64,000 bases of DNA from Alphaproteobacteria bacterium HGW-Alphaproteobacteria-1 (GTDB lineage Bacteria > Pseudomonadota > Alphaproteobacteria > Rhodobacterales > Rhodobacteraceae), in the NCBI GenBank assembly GCA_002842985.1, contig PHEQ01000011.1, forward strand, positions 1-64,000, given 5' to 3'. Both the position numbers and the translations under genes were made by a program. The notes under the pieces were generated by a model. It saw only the letters and a program-made list of their open reading frames with translations, ran no database searches and was not told the DNA's origin. Shown in pieces: positions 45,173 to 56,790 of this stretch. Position 1 is the first letter of the stretch; every line of letters starts with the position of its first letter.

Positions 45173-45771
45173 TGCTTGCGAATGTTTCACGTGAAACAGC
45201 CGGGCGGCTCGAGGTTTACCGCGCACTTCTCGAAAAGTGGAATCGTCGGATAAACCTTGTCTCGCGCGCCTCGCTGGTCGAGCACCCGACCCGTCACTTT
45301 GAAGATTCGGCGCAACTCTATGATCTTGTGACGCATCCTGTCGATCATTGGGCAGACCTTGGCAGCGGCGGCGGATTTCCCGGCCTCATCATTGCGATCC
45401 TCGGGCAGGAGAGGGGCTCGCCTGCCCGTGTCACCCTTGTCGAGTCCGATGCCCGCAAATCCGCCTTTCTCAACACGGTGATACGGGAGACCGCGGTTAA
45501 CGCTACAGTGGTAACGGCAAGAATCGAGACGATCCCACCGCTTGATGCCGATGTCCTCTCGGCGCGCGCTCTGGCTGACCTGAGCACGCTTCTTGGTTTC
45601 GCCGCCCGGCACATGCGTCCGGATGGCCAGGCAGTTTTTCCCAAGGGCAGGACGTGGCAGGAAGAGCTGGCCGTCGCGCAAACGGCGTGGAAATTCTCTC
45701 ACCGGGTTGTTAAAAGCAAGACTGAAACCGGCCCCGTTATCCTGCATGTCAGAGGTATTTCCCGTGTCTGA
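45169..45771 (+). CDS. rsmG: 16S rRNA (guanine527-N7)-methyltransferase
   Basis: [33 protein letters not shown]. Confidence 0.95.
   Translation: MMLANVSRETAGRLEVYRALLEKWNRRINLVSRASLVEHPTRHFEDSAQLYDLVTHPVDHWADLGSGGGFPGLIIAILGQERGSPARVTLVESDARKSAFLNTVIRETAVNATVVTARIETIPPLDADVLSARALADLSTLLGFAARHMRPDGQAVFPKGRTWQEELAVAQTAWKFSHRVVKSKTETGPVILHVRGISRV
45183..45198. promoter_or_regulatory. parS site
   Basis: Second perfect TGTTTCACGTGAAACA, within the first codons of rsmG (NVSRETA). Confidence 0.93.
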
Positions 45772-46573
45772 TCCACTCCGCCTGACCAGTCCACGAATCA
45801 TCGCGGTCGCCAATCAGAAAGGCGGCGTGGGCAAGACCACGACGACGATCAACCTGGGGGCCGCGCTCGCCGAAAGTGGTTCGCGTGTTCTTATTGTCGA
45901 TCTCGATCCGCAAGGAAATGCATCGACCGGTCTCGGCATAGAGGCGGACTCTCGCACCTACACCACCTACGATTTCCTCCTCGACGAAGCCCCGTTCGCC
46001 GACATCGTGCAACAGACGGCGCATGAGGGGCTTTTGATCATTCCAGCAACGGTTGATCTCTCCTCGGCGGATATCGAGCTTCTTGCCAATGAAAAGCGAA
46101 GCTTTCTTCTCCATGACGCGCTGCGTCAACCCGCGATGGACGGCCTTCTGCTCGATTACATTCTGATCGATTGTCCGCCCTCGCTCAATCTCCTGACGGT
46201 CAACGCGATGGTTGCGTCCCATTCGGTGCTGATCCCGCTCCAAAGCGAGTTTTTTGCGCTCGAAGGCCTGTCGCAGCTCATGCTTACCATTCGCGAGGTG
46301 CGCCAATCCGCCAATCCCGATCTGCGTATCGAGGGAGTGCTGCTGACCATGGTTGATGCGCGCAACAATCTCTCGGCCCAGGTCGAGAATGACGCGCGCG
46401 AAAACCTTGGTGATCTCGTGTTTCAGACCCGAATCCCGCGCAATGTTCGGGTAAGCGAGGCGCCATCCTATGCCTTGCCGGTGCTGAATTATGACCCGGC
46501 GTCGAAGGGGGCGCAGGCCTATCGTGAGCTTGCCCGTGAAATCGTGCAGAAACACGCGCGCGCTGCGGCATAA
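45764..46573 (+). CDS. parA: chromosome partitioning ATPase ParA
   Basis: RIIAVANQKGGVGKTTTTINLGAALAESG; probable GTG start overlapping rsmG end (ATG at 45746 is an alternative). Confidence 0.96.
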   Translation: MSDPLRLTSPRIIAVANQKGGVGKTTTTINLGAALAESGSRVLIVDLDPQGNASTGLGIEADSRTYTTYDFLLDEAPFADIVQQTAHEGLLIIPATVDLSSADIELLANEKRSFLLHDALRQPAMDGLLLDYILIDCPPSLNLLTVNAMVASHSVLIPLQSEFFALEGLSQLMLTIREVRQSANPDLRIEGVLLTMVDARNNLSAQVENDARENLGDLVFQTRIPRNVRVSEAPSYALPVLNYDPASKGAQAYRELAREIVQKHARAAA

Positions 46574-46589
46574 ACAGGGAGTCGGGGCT

Positions 46590-47486
46590 ATGAGCATGAA
46601 AAGCAAGCAGGGGCGCGGCCTTGGGCGCGGTTTGTCGGCGTTGATGGCTGATGTCAAAGACAGCGCGCCCGCGCCCGACGCAGAGCGCCGGATGCCCGAC
46701 ATGATGGTGCCGGTGGAAAAGGTCCATCCGAATCCCGATCAGCCGCGCCGTCATTTCGATGTCGGAGCGCTGGAGGATCTGGCCCGTTCGATCACTGAAA
46801 AAGGCATCATTCAGCCGCTCATCGTCCGTATCAGCCCGCGCGAGGCGGGATGCTACGAGATCGTCGCGGGGGAACGCCGCTGGCGTGCCGCACAGATGGC
46901 GCAACTTCATGAAATCCCTGTCCTTGTCCGTGATTTCACGGATACGGAGGTCTTGGAAGTTGCCATTATCGAGAACATCCAGCGCGCCGATCTCAACCCC
47001 GTCGAAGAGGCCGCCGGATATAGCCAGTTGATGACAAAATTCGGCCACACCCAGGAAAAACTGGCCGAAGTGCTGGGCAAGAGCCGCAGCCACATTGCCA
47101 ACGCGGTGCGTCTGCTGAACCTGCCGGACGAGGTGCAGGGCTATCTCAGGGACGGCCGTCTCTCCGCCGGTCATGCGCGCGCCCTTATCACGGCGCCTGA
47201 CGCGGTGGCGCTGGCGCGCAGCGTGATCCAGAAAGGGCTATCGGTGCGTCAGACCGAGAAGCTGGCCAAGGTGGTGCCGGGCGAACCGTCGGAAAAAGCA
47301 ACGTCGACTCCAGGAAGAAAGCCCGAAAAAGACGCCGATACCAAGGCGCTCGAAGCTGATCTTGCCGCTGCGCTCTCGATGAGCGTCAGCATTGACCACC
47401 TGCCGGGCAACGAGCATGGCGCGCTGACGATCCGCTATCAAACGCTTGACGATCTCGACCGGCTCATGGCGCTACTCAGCGCCTGA
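46590..47486 (+). CDS. parB: chromosome partitioning protein ParB
   Basis: KQGRGLGRGLSALM; PNPDQPRRHFD; GERRWRAAQMA; LGKSRSHIANAVRLLNLP. Confidence 0.97.
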   Translation: MSMKSKQGRGLGRGLSALMADVKDSAPAPDAERRMPDMMVPVEKVHPNPDQPRRHFDVGALEDLARSITEKGIIQPLIVRISPREAGCYEIVAGERRWRAAQMAQLHEIPVLVRDFTDTEVLEVAIIENIQRADLNPVEEAAGYSQLMTKFGHTQEKLAEVLGKSRSHIANAVRLLNLPDEVQGYLRDGRLSAGHARALITAPDAVALARSVIQKGLSVRQTEKLAKVVPGEPSEKATSTPGRKPEKDADTKALEADLAAALSMSVSIDHLPGNEHGALTIRYQTLDDLDRLMALLSA

Positions 47487-47488
47487 GT

Positions 47489-48643
47489 TCAGGGTATCAG
47501 GTCAAAGATAACCGCATTGAGCACCGCGCGTCCGGCGTTTGTGGCACGGAGTCGGCCGTTCTCGACCCTGACCATACCGATCTCTGCCAGATGCCTCAGG
47601 GCGTGGGCATCAAGCGGGGCGCCTGACAGGCGCTCGAATCGGGTCATGTCGATCCCTTCGGAGAGGCGCATTCCCATCAGCAGGAACTCCGTCGCCTGCT
47701 CCTGTGCGGGGAGGCTCTCACGCAGCGAGTCCCCAGATCCGCACTCGGCGCGCGCAAGCCATTCTCCTGGCATCCGGTAGGCCTCGGTCGCATGGCGCAC
47801 CCCGTCAATTGTCAGCCGTCCATGCGCGCCGGGGCCGATTCCCACATAATCACCATAGCGCCAGTAAATCAGGTTATGCCGCGATTCCGCACCCGATTTT
47901 GCATGATTAGAGACTTCATAAGCGTGAAGGCCCGCTGTTTCGCAGATCTCTTGCGTTGCATGATACATATCTGCGGCCAAGCCCTCTTCGGGCAATCCAT
48001 GAAGCTTGCCCGCAGCAAACCGATCACCAAAGGCGGTGCCGCCTTCTATGGTCAATTGATACAAGGAGAGGTGATCAATCGCCAGATCGAGCGCGCGATC
48101 GAGTTCCGCCTGCCAGTCTCCCAGCGACTGATCCTGTCGCGCATAAATCAGGTCGAAACTTGTTCTTTGAAAGTATTGCCGAGCGATTTCATACGCTTGA
48201 AGCGCCTCTGCCGCGGAATGAAGCCGTCCAAGCCGCTTCAAATCAGTGTCGTTGAGCGCCTGAACGCCAAGAGAGACGCGATTCACGCCAGCCTTGGCAT
48301 ATCCGGCGAAGCGCGTCGCCTCGACCGAGGTCGGATTGGCCTCAAGCGTGACCTCCAGATCGTTCGCCGACGGCCAGGCCGCGCGGGCCGCCGCGATGAT
48401 CGCGGCGACCGTCTCGGGCGGCATTAGGCTTGGGGTGCCGCCACCAAAGAAGATCGAGTTGAGCACGCGATGTGGCACCAATTCCGCCTGACGCGCGATT
48501 TCACGCAGGAAGGCTGCGCGCCAGCGACCGTGATCCACCGACATTGAGACGTGACTGTTGAAGTCGCAATAGGGGCACTTTGCCTGGCAGAACGGCCAAT
48601 GCACATAAAGCCCAAAGCCCCCTTCCTGCCAGTCCTCAGCCAA
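47489..48643 (-). CDS. hemW: radical SAM family heme chaperone HemW
   Basis: GLYVHWPFCQAKCPYCDFNSH; IFFGGGTPSLMPPE. Confidence 0.94.
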   Translation of the reverse strand: MAEDWQEGGFGLYVHWPFCQAKCPYCDFNSHVSMSVDHGRWRAAFLREIARQAELVPHRVLNSIFFGGGTPSLMPPETVAAIIAAARAAWPSANDLEVTLEANPTSVEATRFAGYAKAGVNRVSLGVQALNDTDLKRLGRLHSAAEALQAYEIARQYFQRTSFDLIYARQDQSLGDWQAELDRALDLAIDHLSLYQLTIEGGTAFGDRFAAGKLHGLPEEGLAADMYHATQEICETAGLHAYEVSNHAKSGAESRHNLIYWRYGDYVGIGPGAHGRLTIDGVRHATEAYRMPGEWLARAECGSGDSLRESLPAQEQATEFLLMGMRLSEGIDMTRFERLSGAPLDAHALRHLAEIGMVRVENGRLRATNAGRAVLNAVIFDLIP

Positions 48644-49244
48644 AGCAACCTGCGACGAACTTGCGGAAGGCCTCGGCGCGGTGGCTGATCCGGTTCTTTT
48701 CCCAGCGGTCCATCTCGGCGAAGGTCACGTCATGGCCTTCGGGTTGGAAAATCGGATCATATCCATGACCCATTTCCCCGCGCATGGGCCAGACAAACCA
48801 GCCATGGATCGTGCCCTCGAAAACCTCGTCATGCCCATCAGGCCAGGCCAGCACCAAAGTGCAGCAAAATCGCGCTGTCCAAGGCTGTCGCGCCTTGCTT
48901 GCCACAAGCATGTCATGGGCCCGCGTCATCGCCATGGTAAAGTCTCGGTCAGTCTCTGTTTCGGCCCAATCCGCGGTATAAACGCCCGGCGCGCCGTCAA
49001 GCGCGTCGATCGCGATCCCGGAATCGTCCGCGAGGGCAGGCAAGCCCGTGGCCTGCGCCGCGGCGTGGGCCTTGATCCGGGCGTTTCCGACAAAGCTTGT
49101 CTCGGTCTCTTCCGGCTCGGGGAGGTTCTGTTCGGCCGCGCCGATCACCCGCACGCCATAAGGTTGAAGAAGATGCGCGATCTCCTCGAGCTTGCCCGCG
49201 TTATGGGTTGCGACCAGAAGCGTGTCGCCCGCGAATTTACGCAC
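48636..49244 (-). CDS. rdgB: non-canonical purine NTP pyrophosphatase (RdgB/HAM1)
   Basis: [39 protein letters not shown]; probable GTG start overlapping rph. Confidence 0.94.
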   Translation of the reverse strand: MRKFAGDTLLVATHNAGKLEEIAHLLQPYGVRVIGAAEQNLPEPEETETSFVGNARIKAHAAAQATGLPALADDSGIAIDALDGAPGVYTADWAETETDRDFTMAMTRAHDMLVASKARQPWTARFCCTLVLAWPDGHDEVFEGTIHGWFVWPMRGEMGHGYDPIFQPEGHDVTFAEMDRWEKNRISHRAEAFRKFVAGCFG

Positions 49245-49953
49245 CGACCGCCTCGCGCTGTTTGGCGACCAACGCGCCCACGCCCGTTTCGGCAAGATCG
49301 AGCAGGGCGTTCATTTGATCCCGGCTATAGGTTGCGCCCTCGGCGCTCATCTGCACCTCGATAAGGCGACCGGTGCCGGTCATGATGAAATTGCCGTCGA
49401 CGCCCGCCGCGCTGTCCTCGGGGTAATCGAGATCAAGCACCGGCTGGCCCGCGTAAATCCCGCAAGAGACTGCTGCCACCGGATCCACCATCGGATCGCT
49501 GATTACGTCGCCCGCCTTCATGAGCTTGCCCACGGCCAACCGAAGCGCGACCCAGCCTCCGGTGATCGAGGCACAGCGCGTGCCGCCATCGGCCTGAATC
49601 ACGTCGCAGTCCACGGTGATCTGCCGTTCGCCAAGCGCGACCCTGTCAACACCAGCGCGCAAAGCCCGACCGATCAGACGTTGAATTTCCACCGTGCGAC
49701 CGCCCTGCTTGCCCAGGGCGGCCTCGCGTCGCATCCGGCTGTTGGTCGAGCGGGGCAGCATCCCGTATTCCGCCGTCACCCAGCCAAGGCCGCTGCCCTT
49801 GACAAACGGTGGAACGCGGTCTTCGATTGTGGCGGTGCAAAGAACGTGGGTATCGCCCATCTTGATCAGGCACGAGCCCTCGGCATGTTTCAGAACGCCG
49901 GTTTCGATTGAAACCGCCCGCATCTCGCTTAAATCCCGTCCCGAAGGTCGCAT
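49237..49953 (-). CDS. rph: ribonuclease PH
   Basis: [50 protein letters not shown]. Confidence 0.97.
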   Translation of the reverse strand: MRPSGRDLSEMRAVSIETGVLKHAEGSCLIKMGDTHVLCTATIEDRVPPFVKGSGLGWVTAEYGMLPRSTNSRMRREAALGKQGGRTVEIQRLIGRALRAGVDRVALGERQITVDCDVIQADGGTRCASITGGWVALRLAVGKLMKAGDVISDPMVDPVAAVSCGIYAGQPVLDLDYPEDSAAGVDGNFIMTGTGRLIEVQMSAEGATYSRDQMNALLDLAETGVGALVAKQREAVGA

Positions 49954-50071
49954 CTTTGTCCCCTTGTGCTATCAGGGCGGGGATACATGGCGGCGGGCCC
50001 CGATGGCAACCCCGATTGACCTTTGGCCAAACCCGTCTTTAATGCTCGATTGACCAAGAGGAACCGTGTGA

Positions 50072-51142
50072 ATGTCCGACGCCAGCACGATTCTAGATCA
50101 GCTCAATGACCGCTCGCGCGAGGTGTTTCGCCGCGTGGTCGAGGGATATCTCGCCACCGGCGAGCCGGTCGGGTCGCGCACGCTCACCCGCGACTTCAGC
50201 GAAAAGATCAGCGCGGCGACGATTCGCAACGTGATGCAGGATCTCGAGTATCTCGGCCTGCTAGGTAGCCCGCATATCAGCGCTGGACGTGTGCCGACGC
50301 AGAGCGGCCTAAGGATGTTCGTTGACGGCTTGCTAGAGATCGGGGGTCTTGAGGATACCGACCGGGCGCTCATCGATGCGACCGTGGCCAGCAACTCCAG
50401 CGATGTGACCGGTTTGCTGGACCGGATCGGGTCCGCTCTGTCGGGCGTCACCCAGAGCGCCTCGCTTGTTCTTGCGCCGAAACACGAAGCCCCGATCAAG
50501 CATATCGAATTCGTAAGTCTGGGCCATGACCGCGCGCTGGTGGTGCTGGTCTTTGCCGATGGTCATGTCGAGAATCGCCTCTTTACCCCGCCTCCCGGCC
50601 AGACGCCAAGCTCCATGCGCGAGGCCGCGAATTTTCTCAATTCCCTGGTCGAGGGCAGGACGCTTTCGGATATGCAGCGCCGCATTGCGCAGGACATCAC
50701 AGCGCGGCGTCAGGAGATCGATCAACTTGCCCATGCGCTTGTCGAGAGCGGGCTTGCCGTCTGGCAGGATGAAGGAGCCCGCCACGAGCGGCTGATCGTG
50801 CGGGGCCGTGCAAATCTCCTCGATAGCGGCGTGGACGAGGTGGACCTGGAGCGGATCCGCATCCTTTTCGATGATCTTGAGCGCAAGCGCGACATAGCCG
50901 AATTCCTCGAACGCGCCGACGAGGGCGACGGCGTGCGCATTTTTATCGGCTCGGAGAACAAACTTTTCTCACTTTCGGGTTCCTCTTTGGTTGTCTCTCC
51001 ATATATGAACGCAGACCGTAAGATCATTGGCGCGATCGGGGTTATCGGACCAACGCGCCTCAACTACGGGCGCATCGTGCCGATTGTGGATTACACGGCG
51101 CAGCTTGTGGGCAGGCTGATCTCCGACCGGAGTGAGAGGTAA
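50072..51142 (+). CDS. hrcA: heat-inducible transcriptional repressor HrcA
   Basis: LNDRSREVFRRVVEGYLATGEPVGSRTLTRDFSEKISAATIRNVMQDLEYLGLL. Confidence 0.95.
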   Translation: MSDASTILDQLNDRSREVFRRVVEGYLATGEPVGSRTLTRDFSEKISAATIRNVMQDLEYLGLLGSPHISAGRVPTQSGLRMFVDGLLEIGGLEDTDRALIDATVASNSSDVTGLLDRIGSALSGVTQSASLVLAPKHEAPIKHIEFVSLGHDRALVVLVFADGHVENRLFTPPPGQTPSSMREAANFLNSLVEGRTLSDMQRRIAQDITARRQEIDQLAHALVESGLAVWQDEGARHERLIVRGRANLLDSGVDEVDLERIRILFDDLERKRDIAEFLERADEGDGVRIFIGSENKLFSLSGSSLVVSPYMNADRKIIGAIGVIGPTRLNYGRIVPIVDYTAQLVGRLISDRSER

Positions 51143-51145
51143 AAG

Positions 51146-51706
51146 ATGGCAGAGCCGAAAGAAGACAGCTTTCTTGACGATATCGAGGAGGCCGCCACCG
51201 AAGAACAGGAGCTTGGCGAGGTTGATGTTCACGATCACGCGTCCGAGTTGGACGCGCTCAGGATCGAGCGCGACGCGTTTCAGGACCGATTCATGCGCGC
51301 GCTCGCAGATGCCGAGAATGCACGCAAGCGCTCGGAAAAGGATCGCCGCGAGGCCGAGCAATACGGCGGCTCGCGGCTTGCGCGCGACATGCTGCCGGTG
51401 CATGACAGCCTCAAGCGCGCGCTTGAGACCATAACCGACGAACAGCGCGCCGCTTCTGCCGCGCTGGTAGAAGGGATCGAATTGACGCTGCGCGAGCTGG
51501 TCAACGTGTTTTCCAAGCACGGTATCACCGTGATCGACCCACAACCTGGCGACCGTTTCGATCCGCGCCATCACGAGGCCATGTTCGAAGCCCCCGTTCC
51601 CGGCACCACTGCGGGTGAAATCATCCAGGTCTCGGCACAAGGCTTCATGCTGCATGACCGTATCCTGCGGCCGGCGCAGGTTGGCGTTTCGTCCAATCGA
51701 GAATAG
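51146..51706 (+). CDS. grpE: nucleotide exchange factor GrpE
   Basis: RDAFQDRFMRALADAENARKRSEKDRREAEQYG; HEAMFEAPVPGTTAGEIIQVSAQGFMLHDRILRPAQVGV. Confidence 0.95.
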   Translation: MAEPKEDSFLDDIEEAATEEQELGEVDVHDHASELDALRIERDAFQDRFMRALADAENARKRSEKDRREAEQYGGSRLARDMLPVHDSLKRALETITDEQRAASAALVEGIELTLRELVNVFSKHGITVIDPQPGDRFDPRHHEAMFEAPVPGTTAGEIIQVSAQGFMLHDRILRPAQVGVSSNRE

Positions 51707-51721
51707 CGCGTCGGGGCGGGG

Positions 51722-54373
51722 CTATTCGGCCCCGTCCAGCATTGCCTTCAACTCATAGACAAGGTCGAGCGCGGCGCGCGGGCTGAGCGTGTCAGGCATG
51801 ACCTCAGCCAACCTTTGTTCAATCCCCGATTCGAGGCGCTTGGCGGCCGCAGGCGCAGGGGCTGCCGCGGCAAACAGGGGGAGGTCGTCAATCAGCGCCT
51901 TGCGCGCGGCACCCCCCTCGCGTTCGCCCTTTTCCAGCGCGTCGAGCACCACCCGTGCGCGCGCGACCACCGCTTCGGGAAGTCCCGCCAGACGCGCCAC
52001 CTGAACGCCATAGCTGCGATCCGCCGCGCCGCGCCGCACCTCGTGCAGAAAAATCACCTCGCCACCATGTTCCTTGACGCTCACGGTGGCGTTGGCCACG
52101 CGGTCAAGCCGGTCGCTCAGCCCGGTCAACTCGTGGTAATGCGTGGCGAAAAGCGCGCGGCAGCCGTTCACGTCATGCAGATGCTCAAGCGTCGCCCAGG
52201 CAATGGAAAGACCGTCATAAGTGGCCGTGCCGCGCCCGATTTCGTCAAGGATGACCAGCGCACGCGCGTCGGCCTGATTGAGGATCGCCGCCGTTTCGAC
52301 CATTTCCACCATGAAGGTCGAGCGTCCGCGCGCAAGATCGTCCGAGGCCCCGACGCGGCTGAAAAGCTGGCTCACCATGCCGATATGGGCTGACCGCGCG
52401 GGCACATGGCTTCCCATCTGGGCCAGAAGCGCAATCAGCGCGTTTTGTCGCAGAAAGGTGGACTTGCCGGCCATGTTCGGCCCGGTCAGAAGCCAGATAT
52501 CGCTCTCGCCGCCAAGATCGCAGTCATTGGCAATGAAGGGTGTGTCACCCTGCGCGCGCAGGCTGCGTTCCACAACAGGATGCCGCCCGCCCGCGATCAT
52601 GAGTGCGCGGCTGTCGTCCACCCTCGGCGCGCACCAATTCTCGGTCACCGAGAGGTCGGCAAGCGCCGTCACAAGATCAATCTCCGCCAGTCCGCGGGCA
52701 GCTTGCGCAATCTCCCCCGACTTCTCCAGGATTGCGGCTTTCAGGCTACCATAGAGCCGTTTTTCGATCTCGATCGCACGCCCGCCGGCGTTCAGGATCC
52801 GGCTTTCCATCTCGGTCAGGCGCGGCGTGGTAAAGCGCAGTTGGTTGGCTGTGGTCTGCCGATGCTTGAAGCTCTCGCTCAGCGGCGGGGCAAGCATCCG
52901 ATCCGCGTGGGTCGCGGTTACTTCGATGAAGTAACCCAGCACGTTGTTGTGCTTGATCTTGAGCGAGGCGATGCCGGTTTCCTCGATATAGTCGCCCTGC
53001 ATCGCCGCGATGACGCCGCGCCCCTCGTCGCGCAATTGCCGCGCCTCATCGAGATCCGCGTCAAGGCCGGTTGCGATAAAGCCGCCATCCCGCACCAGAA
53101 GCGGCGGTTCAGTCACCAGCGCCCGATCAAGCAGATCATAAAGCGCATCATGTCTGCGCAACCCCTCTGCCGCATCGCGCAACAGGTCCGGCAGGTCCAG
53201 GCCCTCCATCCGCGCCGCAATCTCGGACGCTTGTCCAAGCCCGTTGCGGATTGCTGCCATGTCACGCGGCCCGCCCCGATCCAGAGCCAATCGCGACAGC
53301 GCACGATCAAGGTCCGGCACGCGCCGTAACGCGTCGCGCAGGTCGGCCCGCAATCGAGACTGTTCCGCCGCAAAATCAACGGCCGCCAGCCGCGTTTGCA
53401 CCACCTCGAGCACAAGGCTCGGGCTTGATAGCCGTCGCTCCAGAAGACGCCCTCCGCCCGCCGTCACGGTCCGGTCGATGGTCGCCAGCAGCGATCCCGC
53501 GCGCCGCCCGTCAAGCGCGTGGGTCAGTTCCAGATTTCGCCGCGTGGCGGCGTCGATCTGCATGACGCGGCTTGCCTGTTCGCGCACCGGCACCTGCAAG
53601 AGCGGCAGCTTGCCTTTATGCGTGATCGTGAGCCATTCCACGATGGCCCCCATCGCAGCAAGTTCCGGTCGGGTGAAGGTGGCGAACCCTTCCAGCGTGC
53701 CGACCCGAAACAGCGCGCAAAGCCGGCGCTCGGCTGCGGTGCTGTCAAAGGCCGCTGCGCCAAGTGGGGTCGTTGACGCACCGATTTCGGTCACTGTTTC
53801 GGCCAGAACAGCCTCATCCGCCTCGGACACGACCACTTCGCGCGGCATAAGCCGCGCCAACTCCGGACCAAGCCGCGCAGGCGAGAGGGCCATGACATGA
53901 AAGGCACCCGTGGAAATATCAACCCAGGCCAGCGCCCCCTCGCCCCGCACCTGCGCGTAACCCGCCAGATAGTTGTGCCGCCGCGCGTCAAGCAGGCTTT
54001 CCTCGGTCAGGGTTCCGGGTGTCACGAGGCGCACGACCTCGCGTCGCACGACGGATTTCGAGCCGCGCCTCTTTGCCTCGGCGGGGTCTTCCATCTGTTC
54101 GCAAACGGCAACCCGAAACCCCTTGCGAATAAGTGTCAGCAAATAGCCCTCGGCCGAGTGCACCGGCACCCCACACATGGCGATATCCTCGCCCAGATGC
54201 TTGCCGCGCTTGGTCAGCGCAATATCGAGCGCCTCGGCCGCCGCCGCCGCATCTTCAAAGAACAATTCGTAGAAATCGCCCATCCGGTAGAACAGAAGCG
54301 CATCTGGATACTGCGCCTTGATCTCCAGATATTGCGCCATCATCGGCGTGACGGTTGATCCGGCCTCGCTCAA
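51722..54373 (-). CDS. mutS: DNA mismatch repair protein MutS
   Basis: [52 protein letters not shown]. Confidence 0.98.
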   Translation of the reverse strand: MSEAGSTVTPMMAQYLEIKAQYPDALLFYRMGDFYELFFEDAAAAAEALDIALTKRGKHLGEDIAMCGVPVHSAEGYLLTLIRKGFRVAVCEQMEDPAEAKRRGSKSVVRREVVRLVTPGTLTEESLLDARRHNYLAGYAQVRGEGALAWVDISTGAFHVMALSPARLGPELARLMPREVVVSEADEAVLAETVTEIGASTTPLGAAAFDSTAAERRLCALFRVGTLEGFATFTRPELAAMGAIVEWLTITHKGKLPLLQVPVREQASRVMQIDAATRRNLELTHALDGRRAGSLLATIDRTVTAGGGRLLERRLSSPSLVLEVVQTRLAAVDFAAEQSRLRADLRDALRRVPDLDRALSRLALDRGGPRDMAAIRNGLGQASEIAARMEGLDLPDLLRDAAEGLRRHDALYDLLDRALVTEPPLLVRDGGFIATGLDADLDEARQLRDEGRGVIAAMQGDYIEETGIASLKIKHNNVLGYFIEVTATHADRMLAPPLSESFKHRQTTANQLRFTTPRLTEMESRILNAGGRAIEIEKRLYGSLKAAILEKSGEIAQAARGLAEIDLVTALADLSVTENWCAPRVDDSRALMIAGGRHPVVERSLRAQGDTPFIANDCDLGGESDIWLLTGPNMAGKSTFLRQNALIALLAQMGSHVPARSAHIGMVSQLFSRVGASDDLARGRSTFMVEMVETAAILNQADARALVILDEIGRGTATYDGLSIAWATLEHLHDVNGCRALFATHYHELTGLSDRLDRVANATVSVKEHGGEVIFLHEVRRGAADRSYGVQVARLAGLPEAVVARARVVLDALEKGEREGGAARKALIDDLPLFAAAAPAPAAAKRLESGIEQRLAEVMPDTLSPRAALDLVYELKAMLDGAE

Positions 54374-54508
54374 TGTTGCTCCCCCTTTTCGCTGCTGCGG
54401 ACCTTACCCACCGCTCCGATCTGGCGAAAGCCCCTTCGCGCCTTTCAGTTGAGCCAGGGCGCGTCCGTCGCTATGCAGGTTCAGCCCCTGTTTGTGAAAG
54501 GCCCGGCC

Positions 54509-56764
54509 ATGAGCAACCCCAAATACACCCGCGAAGAGGCGCTTGCCTTTCATCTCGAGCCGATGCCGGGAAAATTCGAGATTCAGGCTACTGTTCCGAT
54601 GAACACGCAGCGCGACCTGAGCCTTGCCTATTCCCCCGGCGTGGCCGTCCCTTGCGAAGAAATCGCGGCCAATCCGGAGCTGGCCTATGACTATACCAAC
54701 AAGGGCAATCTCGTCGCGGTCATTTCGAACGGCACCGCTGTTCTGGGCCTCGGCAATCTCGGCGCGCTCGGCTCCAAACCGGTGATGGAGGGCAAGGCGG
54801 TTCTCTTCAAGCGGTTCGCGGATGTCAATTCCATCGACATCGAGCTTGATACCGAGGATCCCGAGGCGTTCATCAACGCCGTGCGCCTCATGGGGCCGAC
54901 CTTTGGCGGTATCAACCTCGAGGACATCAAGGCGCCCGAGTGTTTCATCATCGAGCAGCGGCTCAAGGAAGTGATGGATATTCCGGTTTTCCATGACGAT
55001 CAGCACGGAACGGCGGTGATCTGCGCGGCGGGCCTCATCAATGCACTGCACCTGTCCGGAAAAAGAATCGAGGAAGTGCGCATCGTGCTCAACGGCGCGG
55101 GGGCGGCGGGGATCGCGTGTCTGGAGTTGCTGAAATCCATGGGCGCGCGGCATGACAACTGTCTCATGTGCGACACCAAGGGCGTGATCTGGCAGGGCCG
55201 CACCGAGGGCATGAACCAGTGGAAATCCGCCCATGCCGCCGCCACCGACCTGCGCACGCTGGAAGAGGCGATGACGGGGGCGGACGTGTTCCTCGGCGTT
55301 TCCGTCAAGGGGGCTGTGACGCCCGAGATGGTCGCCTCCATGGCCGATAACCCGGTGATCTTCGCCATGGCCAACCCCGACCCAGAGATCACCCCCGAAG
55401 AGGCCCAGGCCGTGCGGCCCGATGCGATCGTGGCCACCGGGCGCTCGGATTATCCCAATCAGGTCAATAACGTACTGGGGTTTCCCTACCTCTTTCGCGG
55501 CGCGCTCGACGTGCATGCGCGCGCGATCAACGACGAGATGAAGATTGCCTGTGCAGAGGCGCTGGCGCGGCTCGCGCGCGAGGACGTACCCGACGAGGTG
55601 GCGATGGCCTATGGCCGCAAGCTCAGCTTTGGTCGCGACTACATCATTCCAACGCCGTTTGATCCACGCCTCATCCATACCATTCCGCCCGCCGTGGCGC
55701 GCGCGGGCATGGCGACGGGGGCGGCGCGGCGTCCCATCGTCGACATGGAGAGCTACGAGCAATCGCTCAAGTCGCGCATGGACCCCACTGCCAGCATCCT
55801 GCGGGGCATAAATGCCCGCGCCCGACGCGCTCAGGCGCGGATGATCTTTGCCGAGGGCGACGATGTGCGTGTGCTGCGCGCGGCCGTGCAATATCAGCGC
55901 TCCGGGCTGGGCAAGGCCCTTGTCGTCGGTCGCGACGAGGATGTGAAGGCCAAGCTGGACGCCGCAGGCATGGGCGATGCCGTGCACGAGTTGGAGGTGG
56001 TCAACGCCGCCAAGACCGACCGGCTCGATGACTACAAGGCGTTTCTATATGCCCGCCTGCAACGCAAGGGGTTTGACCGCCACGACATCCACCGTCTGGC
56101 CGCGCGCGACCGGCATGTGTTTGCCGCGCTCATGCTGGCGCACGGTCATGGCGACGGGCTGGTGACCGGGGCCACCCGGAAATCTGCCCATGTTCTCAGC
56201 CTGATAAACCATGTTTTCGACGCCGATGCCGAGCATGGTGCGGCCGGTGTGACAGCGGTCTTGCACAAGGGGCGGATCGTTTTGATTGCCGACACGCTGG
56301 TGCATGAATGGCCCGACGAGGAGGATCTGGCCACCATCGCGATGCGCGGCGCGGACGTGGCGCGCCATCTGGGGCTGGAGCCGCGTGTCGCCTTTGTCAG
56401 CTTCTCGACATTCGGCTATCCCAAATCCGAGCGGGCCGAGAAAATGCATCGTGCGCCAAAGGTTCTGGAACGGCGCGGCGTCGATTTCGAGTTCGAGGGC
56501 GACATGACCGTCGATGTGGCCCTCAACCCCGCTGCGCAGGCCGGTTATCCGTTCCAGCGCCTCTCGGGTCCCGCCAATATCCTTGTCGTGCCCGCCCGCC
56601 ATTCCGCCTCGATCTCGGTCAAGCTGATGCAGGAGATGGCAGGCGCGACCGTCATCGGTCCAATCCTGACCGGTGTCGATGCCTCGATCCAGATCTGTTC
56701 GTCGAATTTCACCACCAACGATATCCTCAACATGGCGATTCTCGCCGCCTGCAAGGTCGGCTGA
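54509..56764 (+). CDS. NADP-dependent malic enzyme with C-terminal phosphotransacetylase-like domain
   Basis: MNTQRDLSLAYSPGVAVPCEEIA; phosphoacetyltransferase-like C-terminal half. Confidence 0.95.
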   Translation: MSNPKYTREEALAFHLEPMPGKFEIQATVPMNTQRDLSLAYSPGVAVPCEEIAANPELAYDYTNKGNLVAVISNGTAVLGLGNLGALGSKPVMEGKAVLFKRFADVNSIDIELDTEDPEAFINAVRLMGPTFGGINLEDIKAPECFIIEQRLKEVMDIPVFHDDQHGTAVICAAGLINALHLSGKRIEEVRIVLNGAGAAGIACLELLKSMGARHDNCLMCDTKGVIWQGRTEGMNQWKSAHAAATDLRTLEEAMTGADVFLGVSVKGAVTPEMVASMADNPVIFAMANPDPEITPEEAQAVRPDAIVATGRSDYPNQVNNVLGFPYLFRGALDVHARAINDEMKIACAEALARLAREDVPDEVAMAYGRKLSFGRDYIIPTPFDPRLIHTIPPAVARAGMATGAARRPIVDMESYEQSLKSRMDPTASILRGINARARRAQARMIFAEGDDVRVLRAAVQYQRSGLGKALVVGRDEDVKAKLDAAGMGDAVHELEVVNAAKTDRLDDYKAFLYARLQRKGFDRHDIHRLAARDRHVFAALMLAHGHGDGLVTGATRKSAHVLSLINHVFDADAEHGAAGVTAVLHKGRIVLIADTLVHEWPDEEDLATIAMRGADVARHLGLEPRVAFVSFSTFGYPKSERAEKMHRAPKVLERRGVDFEFEGDMTVDVALNPAAQAGYPFQRLSGPANILVVPARHSASISVKLMQEMAGATVIGPILTGVDASIQICSSNFTTNDILNMAILAACKVG

Positions 56765-56790
56765 CCGGTGCGCCTGTGGCTGTGTCGAAA

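Noticed and set aside
43880-45226. 448-aa minus-strand ORF opposite mnmG
   Set aside because: Shadow ORF of mnmG.
49954-50071. CIRCE operator upstream of hrcA
   Set aside because: No TTAGCACTC-N9-GAGTGCTAA-like inverted repeat was seen in this gap, so no call was made.
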